From: an uncultured Muribaculaceae bacterium
GTDB taxonomy: Bacteria > Bacteroidota > Bacteroidia > Bacteroidales > Muribaculaceae
NCBI GenBank assembly: GCA_910586565.1
Contig: CAJUIT010000029.1
Coordinates: 1-19,433 of the forward strand
Direction of reading: 5' to 3'
Length of the DNA stretch: 19,433 nucleotides
Of the stretch, positions 13,249-19,433 are shown piece by piece (positions within the stretch are counted from its first letter, which is position 1; each line of letters begins with the position of its first letter). Position numbers and translations under genes: made by a program. A model generated the notes under the pieces. That model was given only the letters and a program-made list of their open reading frames with translations, did not search any database and was not told where the DNA came from.

Positions 13249-14130
13249 ATGGAAAAGAACTGTGAGCGGGGGGAAGCTTGCATGTTTGCGACAGGATCGC
13301 TCGGTAATGTTGGTTTTGACGGTGTTGCCGAGGCTTTTCTGGCTGCGTTTGAAGATTACGGATTGCAGCTCGACCGCGACAAATTGCGGGCGATGCTCAC
13401 GCGTCGCGGTGCCGATTTGAACCTGTCGGCCGGAGCTTTCGACGGCAATGGGCGGCTGGTGTCGTTCATTGTCAACGGTATAGGATTGTATGGCGGGGTT
13501 AAAACGGCCTACGACACCGGAACGGGCACGATTAAGAGTTGCCGCGGGCTGGGGCTGACCGACCGCATTTTCTCGTCGTGGATTGATGTGCTGCGCGAGG
13601 CGGGAGTGAAGCAATATCTGCTGGAGGTTCTGACCGATAATGCTCCTGCGGTGAAAATCTACACCCGCCAGGGGTTTGAAATCACCCGCGGGTTCAATTG
13701 CTATTCGTCATCCGGGCTCTGTGCTGCTCCGCATGCTGTTGAGGGGTTGAAGATTGTGGAGACGTCGGCGGGGCAGATTGCCGAATTGCAGCGGTTCAAC
13801 GATTTTGAGCCGTCGTGGCAGAACTCGGTTGAGTCGTTGGCGCGTGCTGCCGGAAATGTCGATTGCCTTGTGGCGTTGATTGATGGTGAGCCCGTGGGAT
13901 TCGGGGTTACCGAATCGCGCTACGGCGACATTGCGCAGATTGCGGTTGCTCCGGAGTTCCGTCGCCGCGGAATCGGCACGGCTCTGCTTCATGAACTGAT
14001 GGGGCTGAACAAGGCTTCGGAAGCCCGCGTTGTAAATGTTGATGCTTCGTGCTCTTCGCTGAATGCTTTTCTGGTGGCCCGAGGATTCAATCTCACCTGC
14101 ACGCAGCATGAAATGTTGAAGAAATTATAA
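13249..14130 (+). CDS. Tandem GNAT-domain acetyltransferase
   Basis: The 293-residue protein carries two GNAT folds in one chain. The N-terminal domain has a strand FDGNGRLVSFIVNG, an acetyl-CoA loop region CRGLGLTDRIF (98-108), and YLLEVLTDNAPAVKIYTRQGFEITRGF, the classic C-terminal GNAT motif. The second domain has CLVALIDGEPVGFGV, IAQIAVAPEFRRRGIGTALL (229-247) with the Q/RxxGxG/A acetyl-CoA signature, and NVDASCSSLNAFLVARGF. The first domain's acetyl-CoA loop is less canonical, so it may bind substrate rather than catalyse. The acceptor is unknown. ATG 13282 (MFATGSLGNVGF) is an alternative start. It is followed 57 bp later by the COG0523 gene in the same direction. Confidence 0.85.
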   Translation: MEKNCERGEACMFATGSLGNVGFDGVAEAFLAAFEDYGLQLDRDKLRAMLTRRGADLNLSAGAFDGNGRLVSFIVNGIGLYGGVKTAYDTGTGTIKSCRGLGLTDRIFSSWIDVLREAGVKQYLLEVLTDNAPAVKIYTRQGFEITRGFNCYSSSGLCAAPHAVEGLKIVETSAGQIAELQRFNDFEPSWQNSVESLARAAGNVDCLVALIDGEPVGFGVTESRYGDIAQIAVAPEFRRRGIGTALLHELMGLNKASEARVVNVDASCSSLNAFLVARGFNLTCTQHEMLKKL

Positions 14131-14187
14131 TGAATTGGGAACAGGGGACTTATTCCACTCAAATACGCTCTTAAACTAAGATAACAG

Positions 14188-15420
14188 ATGATGCCTAAAT
14201 CAATAACCCCCGTGGCTTTGCTCACGGGATATCTCGGAAGTGGCAAAACAACGCTGCTCAACCGCATTTTGTCGAACCGCCGCGGCATTCGCTTTGCGGT
14301 GATTGTGAATGATATAGGGGAGGTGAATATCGACGCGACACTAATCCGCAAGGAGGGGATTGTGGGGAACGGCGGAAATGACGACCTTGTGGCATTGCAG
14401 AACGGATGTATCTGCTGCACCTTGAAAATGGATTTGGTGAAGCAATTGGCCGACCTTACCGCCACCGGAATGTTCGACTACATTGTGATTGAGGCAAGCG
14501 GTGTGTGTGAACCGGCTCCCATCGCCCAAACCATCTGCTCGATGGCTGCAATGGATCTCGGACCCGATGCAGGGGCGCTTCCGGTGCTCGACTGCATTGT
14601 GACGGTTGTTGATGCGCTTCGCATGGCCGATGAGTTCGGTTGTGGTGAGGCGTTGCGCTCAACCACTCTCACCGACGATGACATTGAGAATCTGATCATC
14701 GGCCAGATTGAGTTCTGCAACATCATTCTGCTCAACAAAATTTCGGAGGTTACGCCCGAGCAGGCTGCCCGGTTGAAAGCGATTGTGCGTGCCATCCAGC
14801 CAACGGCGCAGATTGTGGAATGTGACTATGCCGATGTTGACCTCGACCGCATTATCAACACCCATTTGTTCGACTTCGAGAAGGTTGCAACCTCGGCAAC
14901 GTGGGTGAGAGAGCTCGAAGGCCACGATGAAGATGAGCATGAGCACGAACATGAACATGAGGAGTGTTGCGGGCACCATCATCACGAACACGAATGTGAT
15001 TGCGGCCATCATCACCACCATCACCATCATGGCGAGGGGGAGACGGAGGAATATGGAATCGGCACGTTTGTTTACTACCGTCGCCGCCCGTTCGACTTCG
15101 ATAAGTTCGACCGTTTTCTCGCTTCGTCGTGGCCGGCAAGTGTTATCCGCACCAAGGGGGTGATTTATTTCAGCCACTACCGCGACATGTCGATTCTGTT
15201 TGAACAAGCCGGGCGCCAGAAAAAGGTGACTGAGGCAGGCTACTGGTTTGCCACGGCTCCGGCCGACGAGCTTGAGCAGCTTATGGAAACCGAACCGGGA
15301 TTGCGCCGCGACTGGGATGAGACTTACGGCGACAGAATGATAAAGCTTGTTTTTATAGGGCGCGATATGGACCGTGAGGCAATCACGGCAGCCCTCGACG
15401 CGTGTCTGGCTCCGGCCTGA
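14188..15420 (+). CDS. COG0523 (CobW/ZNG1-type) GTPase with His-rich loop
   Basis: This 410-residue protein belongs to the G3E GTPases that deliver metal, often zinc, to client proteins. Walker A is GYLGSGKTTLLN (14-25), the family signature CxCC is NGCICCTLK with Cys74, Cys76 and Cys77, the guanine-recognition region is LLNKIS, and the substrate-side Glu is in VIEASGVCEPAPI. Between the GTPase and C-terminal CobW_C domains, residues 245-281 form a linker of alternating His/Glu and His runs with two Cys pairs, a strong metal-binding segment. The C-terminal domain has RRRPFDFDKFDRFLAS and RTKGVIYF. The client and metal are not known from context; zinc is the likely metal by family. The gene ends 10 bp from the convergent glycosyltransferase gene. 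Confidence 0.93.
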   Translation: MMPKSITPVALLTGYLGSGKTTLLNRILSNRRGIRFAVIVNDIGEVNIDATLIRKEGIVGNGGNDDLVALQNGCICCTLKMDLVKQLADLTATGMFDYIVIEASGVCEPAPIAQTICSMAAMDLGPDAGALPVLDCIVTVVDALRMADEFGCGEALRSTTLTDDDIENLIIGQIEFCNIILLNKISEVTPEQAARLKAIVRAIQPTAQIVECDYADVDLDRIINTHLFDFEKVATSATWVRELEGHDEDEHEHEHEHEECCGHHHHEHECDCGHHHHHHHHGEGETEEYGIGTFVYYRRRPFDFDKFDRFLASSWPASVIRTKGVIYFSHYRDMSILFEQAGRQKKVTEAGYWFATAPADELEQLMETEPGLRRDWDETYGDRMIKLVFIGRDMDREAITAALDACLAPA

Positions 15421-15430
15421 CGAGTCCCGG

Positions 15431-16261
15431 TCAACGTGCTTTTTCGAGAATCTCAACAAACTCGGGCGGCAGCTCTGTGGAGTTGCCGATAACGGCTTCG
15501 GCCACATCTCCGCAATAAACGGCGGGGAAGTGGCGCCGTGAAAACAAGATTGGTTTTCCACCCATGAATGCGCCCCATGCCGAGAATGTGGAGTCGGAGG
15601 CTACGGTGAAAAGGCACCGGGAGATGGCTTGCATGTCGGCGAACGCGTTGCCGCAGAAGATGCGCTCCACACCCGGCAGCGTGGTGAGGGGGCGCAGCTC
15701 GTCGTCGGTGCCGTCGGAAAACAGGAATATCGGGATTGACGGGTTGATGCGCCTGATGTTGCGCGCCACCCCGGCATACCATTCCGTGGGAATGCGCAGG
15801 GTGTCGTTGTAATCGCCGAGCCTCACGTGCATGGCCACGCCGCGGCTCATCCGTTTTTCGTCAACCAACGCTATGGTTGAGGGTTTGGTAATCAAGCCAA
15901 GCAACTCGGCCACGAGATGGCGGTGGCGGTTGAAGTCGGAGAAATAGTTGCCGAGCGAACTGAATTTCACAATGTGTTTGCGGCGGGGATTGAGCGGCGA
16001 TGTGAGCAGCAACTTTCGGATGCCCCCGATGCCGATTCGGTTGAAGAGGCCGGCGTAAACGCGCTTGTCGCGTTCACGCCTCAGCATCGGCCCGATGCTG
16101 AGTTTCAACCATGCGGGTGCGAGCATCACGCACCCCGTTGTGCGCGTCTCAATATATGCGCGCGTAACCACAAAAAGGCAATTGGCGAGCCCGGGGCCGC
16201 CGATGCGCAGGTTGCCAAGTTCGATAAACGGGGTGAGTTTCGGGTAGCAATATCGTTTCAT
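15431..16261 (-). CDS. GT11-like (alpha-1,2-fucosyltransferase type) glycosyltransferase
   Basis: The preferred ATG at 16261 gives 276 residues; a TTG start 60 bp upstream would add 20. The protein has the GT11 nucleotide-sugar motif HVRLGDY (145-151, family HxRxGDY), preceded by a LGNYFSDFNRHR region. IPIFLFSDGTDDE and the C-terminal SDSTFSAWGAFMGG (222-235) match the family's donor-binding SNSSFSWWAA-type block. GT11 enzymes transfer fucose from GDP-fucose to a sugar hydroxyl. Fucose as donor is by family and not shown. No capsule or LPS cluster surrounds it; it sits at the end of a minus-strand run behind an acetyltransferase and a Nudix gene, 56 bp from the former. Confidence 0.75.
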   Translation of the reverse strand: MKRYCYPKLTPFIELGNLRIGGPGLANCLFVVTRAYIETRTTGCVMLAPAWLKLSIGPMLRRERDKRVYAGLFNRIGIGGIRKLLLTSPLNPRRKHIVKFSSLGNYFSDFNRHRHLVAELLGLITKPSTIALVDEKRMSRGVAMHVRLGDYNDTLRIPTEWYAGVARNIRRINPSIPIFLFSDGTDDELRPLTTLPGVERIFCGNAFADMQAISRCLFTVASDSTFSAWGAFMGGKPILFSRRHFPAVYCGDVAEAVIGNSTELPPEFVEILEKAR

Positions 16262-16317
16262 GTCACTGTTGGATTTTTCGCGCCCATAGCTGAGATTGCT
16301 GGCGGATGTGGGGCCTT

Positions 16318-16752
16318 TCAATTCTTTTGAAGATGAAGAATGGGGAAATGGTTACCCATTGTGTCATATTCGCTCCGGCTGATTATCTGAAATCCCTTCT
16401 TGAAGTAAAATTTACGGGCAGCTTCGTTTTGCTCATTTACGTCGACTTTGGTTATTCCTCGGTTGAGGGCAAAATCAATAAGAGCTGAGCCGTAGCCGTG
16501 CCCCTGATGTTTGGTTGAGACAAAGAGCATTTCAACCATGTCGGCGCTTAATCCCATAAATGCGGCAACCTCGTTGTGGTGCCTTATAACGTAGAGTGTT
16601 ACATTAGGGAAATAATCGGTTGGGAGCGCTTTCCGTATGGTGGAAATATCATTTTCGGTGAGGAAATGGTGCGAGCTTCTCACCGAATCCTCCCATAAGT
16701 TGATTAATTCGGTGTAATCATTTGAGTGGTATGGGGTGACAGTCATTGGCAT
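16318..16752 (-). CDS. YjaB-like GNAT acetyltransferase
   Basis: The 144-residue protein aligns well by eye with E. coli YjaB along its length. SVRSSHHFLTENDI corresponds to the helix after strand 1, and EMLFVSTKHQGHGYGSALIDFAL is the acetyl-CoA binding motif. DVNEQNEAARKFYFKKGF and SRSEYDTMGNHFPILHL are nearly the YjaB consensus C-terminal half. It is thus a small single-domain N-acetyltransferase of unknown acceptor. Two start codons compete (ATG 16752 and ATG 16746, residues 1 and 3). Its stop lies 56 bp before the glycosyltransferase start and its start 48 bp after the Nudix gene's stop, so all three are probably one transcript. Confidence 0.9.
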   Translation of the reverse strand: MPMTVTPYHSNDYTELINLWEDSVRSSHHFLTENDISTIRKALPTDYFPNVTLYVIRHHNEVAAFMGLSADMVEMLFVSTKHQGHGYGSALIDFALNRGITKVDVNEQNEAARKFYFKKGFQIISRSEYDTMGNHFPILHLQKN

Positions 16753-16800
16753 TCAGGTCTTTTGTGTTGTGAATATGGGGCACGGTGGGAAGGGGAATTT

Positions 16801-17223
16801 TTAGGGGTGTGTGGGTTGGAGCGTTTTTATGATGGCAGCGAGGATGTCGACATCGGCGGGAAGCCATTTCACAGAGTGGATTTCTTCGGGCGAGAGCCAG
16901 CGGGCCGCCTCATGTTCAATCAACGTTAGTTTGCCCGAAAGGATGTCGCACCTGAAGCATTGCATCGACAAATGGAAATCGGGGTAGTCATATTCCACGT
17001 TTGCGAGCAGTTCGCCCGGCTCGATGTCGGTTGCCAGTTCCTCTCGGATTTCGCGTTTAAGCGCTTCGGCAGGTGTTTCGCCGGGTTCAATCTTTCCTCC
17101 CGGAAATTCCCACCATCCTTTCCATTTTCCGTAGCCTCTCTCTGTGGCCAGCACCTTCCCGTCCTTCAGAAACACTGCTGCCACAACATTAATTATTTTA
17201 CGGTCGGCTATTTTATGAGTCAT
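16801..17223 (-). CDS. Nudix (MutT-type) nucleoside triphosphate pyrophosphohydrolase
   Basis: From ATG 17223 the protein has 140 residues. The Nudix box GKIEPGETPAEALKREIREEL (43-63) has all catalytic acids. The usual glycine after EE-x is alanine (EELAT), which also occurs in related MutT/CTP pyrophosphatase enzymes. WWEFPGGK precedes it and WLSPEEIHSVKWLPADVDIL closes the domain, a pattern typical of MutT and NudG proteins that hydrolyse oxidised or methylated NTPs. A longer frame from a TTG at 17259 overlaps the promoter box and is unlikely. First gene of the minus-strand run. Confidence 0.93.
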   Translation of the reverse strand: MTHKIADRKIINVVAAVFLKDGKVLATERGYGKWKGWWEFPGGKIEPGETPAEALKREIREELATDIEPGELLANVEYDYPDFHLSMQCFRCDILSGKLTLIEHEAARWLSPEEIHSVKWLPADVDILAAIIKTLQPTHP

Positions 17224-17256
17224 AATGTATAATGGAAATCTGTTGATTGCAAGTTG

Positions 17257-17264
17257 CAAATTTA
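17257..17264 (-). promoter_or_regulatory. -7 promoter box of the Nudix-GNAT-glycosyltransferase run
   Basis: On the minus strand TAAATTTG lies 33 bp before the ATG at 17223. No clear TTTG is seen at the -33 distance. Confidence 0.45.
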
Positions 17265-17354
17265 AGCATTATTTTTCTTATTTGTCAGGAGGGTTTGGCT
17301 ATGTCGATTCATGTGAAATGTAAGTGAGGAAAGACGATGGGCGGGGTGCGTGAA

Positions 17355-17385
17355 TTTGTTGAGTGCGTGTAATTGGCTAATTTTG
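17355..17385 (+). promoter_or_regulatory. Promoter of the RimL-like gene, abutting its start codon
   Basis: TTTG at 17355-17358, a 19-bp spacer and TAATTTTG at 17378-17385 fit the consensus. Only four bases separate the box from the ATG at 17390, so the transcript should start at or within a base or two of the AUG. Confidence 0.75.
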
Positions 17386-17389
17386 CAGT

Positions 17390-17929
17390 ATGATTAGCCA
17401 GATAACGAAATACGCTGAGACTCCACGATTGATATTGCGCTCGTGGAAGCCTGAGGATTTGCCTCTGTTTGTTGCCATGAATAAAGACGCGCGGGTGATG
17501 AAATATTTCCCCGCTCTCTTAACTGAAGAGGAAACCGGAGCGTTTTATGCCAGGATTCAAGAGGAGTTTTGCCGGGTAGGGTGGGGGCTTTATGCGGTGG
17601 AATTAAAGGAGTCGGGGCAGTTCATCGGCTATGTGGGCCTTCATGAGATAGGTTTTGACGCCGACTTCACGCCAGGGATAGAGATTGGTTGGCGATTGGC
17701 GGCAGAAGTTCACAATCGGGGATATGCAACGGAAGCGGCAAAAGCTGTGTTGCAGCTTGCCAAATCGCATGGAATTGAATGCGTGCTTTCGTTCACTGCC
17801 GAAATTAACAAGCCCTCCGAACGGGTGATGCAGAAAATCGGGATGGAAAAGGTTGGCACCTTCGCCCACCCAAAACTGCCCACCGCCTCCCCCCTTAGCC
17901 TCCACGTTCTCTATCGCCTCAGGCTATAA
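17390..17929 (+). CDS. RimJ/RimL-type GNAT acetyltransferase
   Basis: This 179-residue protein has the layout of the Acetyltransf_3 (RimJ/RimL) group: TPRLILRSWKPEDLPLFVAMNKDARVM at the start, then GLYAVELKESGQFIGYVGLHEI. The acetyl-CoA motif follows (GIEIGWRLAAEVHNRGYATEAAKAVLQLA), then SFTAEINKPSERVMQKIGMEKVGTF. Members acetylate protein N-termini or small molecules; the acceptor here is unknown. It lies alone, converging on the DUF1848 gene with 31 bp between their stops. Its mRNA is predicted to be leaderless. Confidence 0.93.
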   Translation: MISQITKYAETPRLILRSWKPEDLPLFVAMNKDARVMKYFPALLTEEETGAFYARIQEEFCRVGWGLYAVELKESGQFIGYVGLHEIGFDADFTPGIEIGWRLAAEVHNRGYATEAAKAVLQLAKSHGIECVLSFTAEINKPSERVMQKIGMEKVGTFAHPKLPTASPLSLHVLYRLRL

Positions 17930-17960
17930 TTAAACGCTCAGTGGTATAGCTGGTTGTGAG

Positions 17961-18905
17961 TTAGAGGATTGAATCGTTGAGGGGATTTTGTTGGTGGCGA
18001 AGATGGTTTTGTCGGGCTGAAAGGGGCGACGTATTTGCATAGCAATAGGTGCACCCATGTGGGCAGGTGTTGTAGGCTCCAATGTCTTTTGAGGATATGC
18101 AGTCACAGAGGGGGCGCTGCCCTTTATCGGTTTTGAGCCGGTTGATTTCCGGGTAGAGGTCGGGTGCAATTCTACAAATTAAGTCAGGGTCGATGCAGCG
18201 ATTATGGCCTATGCCGAATTGAGATAAGTCGATTTTTTCGGCGCAGGTTGATAATTCCAAGCCGAGATTCAGAATGGATAATTGATGTGCGAAACGACGC
18301 ATATCATCTTCAGTCCATTCCCGGTAGTTTATGCCGGCTGCCAAAAGGTTGCGCCCGACTTTTTTGTAGGTTGAAATATCGGCAAAACTGAATATGAGCT
18401 TTTCAACATATCCATTTAGTTGATTGGCGATATTTCCGATTTTGCGTAGCAAGTGGTCGACAGAAATCTTGTCAGTCAGAATGAGAGGGTCAAACCGCCA
18501 GATAACAGAACCAACTCCAAGAATGTCGACAATCTGCTTAAAAGTATCAATCCGTTGTTTCAGTTGAGGTAGGTTCGGTTCCAACGTCTCGGTAACGTAG
18601 TCGTTAAGCGTAAACTGAAAATAACATCCGATGCGACGTTCCTTTAGCAGAGGCAGGTAGGGAATAACCGGTGCCGGATTTTTCGACCAGAACACTATAA
18701 ATCGGGTGTGGTCGAAAGAAACATAAGAATCCTTGCCGTTATATGGATTGCGCCAACGCACATAACCGGCTCTCAGCCGGTTAAAGAACCACCGGCTATA
18801 AAACGCAGGAATATCGGTGGCCCTACTGGCCGACACAATTAGCGGGGCCTGCGCCTCAACAAAGCTTCCGTCATTTAATGTCAGTTTTACCCTCTCGTTG
18901 TTCAT
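17961..18905 (-). CDS. DUF1848 family protein with C-terminal cysteine cluster
   Basis: This 314-residue protein opens with LIVSASRATDIPAFYSRWFFNRL, RWRNPY and FIVFWSKNPAPVIPYL, which I recognise as the DUF1848 family. The C-terminal part holds many cysteines: LSTCAEK, RCIDPDLICRI, LCDCISSKDIGAYNTCPHGCTYCYA. The last block has CxxxCxxC spacing (CPHGCTYC), as in radical-SAM and SPL-like iron-sulfur sites, although it lies at the C-terminus rather than the usual N-terminal position. An iron-sulfur cofactor and a role in repair or RNA/DNA modification are inference; no function is established to my knowledge. It is monocistronic as far as visible. Confidence 0.85.
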   Translation of the reverse strand: MNNERVKLTLNDGSFVEAQAPLIVSASRATDIPAFYSRWFFNRLRAGYVRWRNPYNGKDSYVSFDHTRFIVFWSKNPAPVIPYLPLLKERRIGCYFQFTLNDYVTETLEPNLPQLKQRIDTFKQIVDILGVGSVIWRFDPLILTDKISVDHLLRKIGNIANQLNGYVEKLIFSFADISTYKKVGRNLLAAGINYREWTEDDMRRFAHQLSILNLGLELSTCAEKIDLSQFGIGHNRCIDPDLICRIAPDLYPEINRLKTDKGQRPLCDCISSKDIGAYNTCPHGCTYCYANTSPLSARQNHLRHQQNPLNDSIL

Positions 18906-18909
18906 GACA

Positions 18910-18917
18910 CAAATTTA
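18910..18917 (-). promoter_or_regulatory. -7 box directly before the DUF1848 start codon
   Basis: On the minus strand TAAATTTG is followed by TGTC and then the ATG at 18905, a four-base gap. No TTTG stands at 19-21 bp upstream; a second TTTG lies 13 bp away. Confidence 0.5.
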
Positions 18918-19187
18918 TGATTGCAGTGGGCAAATTTCCGGCATATAAACATCAATAAATGCTAATATATCAAAGCTGGCGGCAATCTTATTGCTCAGAT
19001 TGTTATGATGGTAAATCATCGATGTTACGGAAGTGTCGGAAATTCTAATATCTGTGAACTCAATGTACGTCAGTTATAGTGTATTGATAGAATTCGCCTA
19101 TTTTATTATGTGGACGTTATAACAACTATTCTTCAATTTAGCAAAACAGGAACTCCACCGTGCTATTCCGTGTCTCAACCTTCATTG
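18918..19187. other. AT-rich intergenic stretch
   Basis: About 270 bp between the DUF1848 start and the dehydrogenase stop. It holds a small stem CAATCT/AGATTG at 18983-19002 and no plausible reading frame, tRNA or clear terminator. Confidence 0.6.
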
Positions 19188-19433
19188 TCAATTATTATCG
19201 ATATTATCGTTTTTGATAGCTACCTTTATAACGTTGTCGCGACGATTTTCAAACAGGTCGTAGGCCTCCTCAATCTGTGAGAAGGGGAAGGTATGGGTGA
19301 TGAGAGGAGTTGTGTCAATTTTACCTTCCGAGATAAGTTGTAGAATTTCATCGCAGTCGCAACCATCAACGCCACCGGTCTTGAACGTCAGATTCTTGCC
19401 ATACATTTCCGGCAACGGCAACACCTGCGGCTT
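19188..19433 (-). CDS. Medium-chain alcohol dehydrogenase, C-terminal end only
   Basis: The frame is open to the window edge, so only the last 81 or so residues are seen. The segment PEMYGKNLTFKTGGVDGCDCDEILQLISEGKIDTTPLITHTFPFSQIEEAYDLFENR, ending in VIKVAIK, is typical of the end of zinc-dependent MDR dehydrogenases: substrate-domain return, the 'P-I-T-H-x-F-x-l-x-x-i-x-e-A-y' helix, and the final strand. The N-terminal zinc sites and Rossmann fold are off the edge. The substrate cannot be told from this part. Confidence 0.85.
   Translation of the reverse strand, partial: KPQVLPLPEMYGKNLTFKTGGVDGCDCDEILQLISEGKIDTTPLITHTFPFSQIEEAYDLFENRRDNVIKVAIKNDNIDNN

Noticed and set aside
14659..15561. 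A 300-codon open frame antisense to the COG0523 gene
   Set aside because: It is a mirror of the GTPase and its His-rich loop, which read as repeated Met/Val on the other strand. No domain is recognisable.

Overview
The window looks like a chromosome segment from a Bacteroidales bacterium, most likely a gut Muribaculaceae (S24-7) or close relative. The family-level name is inference. The order-level call rests on several things: Bacteroides-type promoters (TTTG, about 20 bp, TAnnTTTG) in front of many genes, almost no Shine-Dalgarno sequences, a DUF3822-rsmD gene pair, an Ig-like lipoprotein, and a polyferredoxin of a type I associate with this order. Most of the window is ordinary housekeeping and accessory chromosome.

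Layout. At 181-861 (minus) lies an exported beta-barrel-like protein. At 1073-3248 (plus) is an iron-sulfur cluster locus: a Tat-signal ferredoxin resembling the C-terminal domain of aldo/keto reductases, a NapH-like membrane polyferredoxin, and a four-cluster ferredoxin that looks like the displaced C-terminal half of that polyferredoxin. Next come thyA and folA (3289-4602), a coupled pair in which DHFR recycles the dihydrofolate made by ThyA. Then follow tRNA-Arg(CCT) with a clear promoter, a large Ig-like lipoprotein, a DUF3822 protein, rsmD, and a highly expressed gapA with a strong terminator.

From 9950 to 12320 there is no ordinary gene cluster. Two long hairpin-rich inverted repeats (10005-10375 and 11404-11776) bracket one open reading frame for a basic 254-residue protein on an extremely C-rich strand. 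The protein is unrecognised; I see a faint resemblance to a terminase-type ATPase that has lost its catalytic residues. This is the best candidate for an undescribed element. A bidirectional terminator, tRNA-Gln(CTG) on the minus strand and its promoter follow, and then a second, smaller nested inverted repeat (12129-12312).

The right part holds a TrmH/SpoU RNA methyltransferase (minus) divergent from a tandem-GNAT protein, and a COG0523 (CobW/ZNG1-type) GTPase with a His-rich metal-binding loop. A minus-strand run follows: Nudix hydrolase, YjaB-like acetyltransferase, GT11-like glycosyltransferase. A RimL-like acetyltransferase converges on a DUF1848 protein, and the right edge cuts the C-terminal end of a medium-chain alcohol dehydrogenase. 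Several promoter -7 boxes sit only 4-7 bases before the start codon, which suggests leaderless mRNAs. All functional calls come from reading motifs; no database search was possible.
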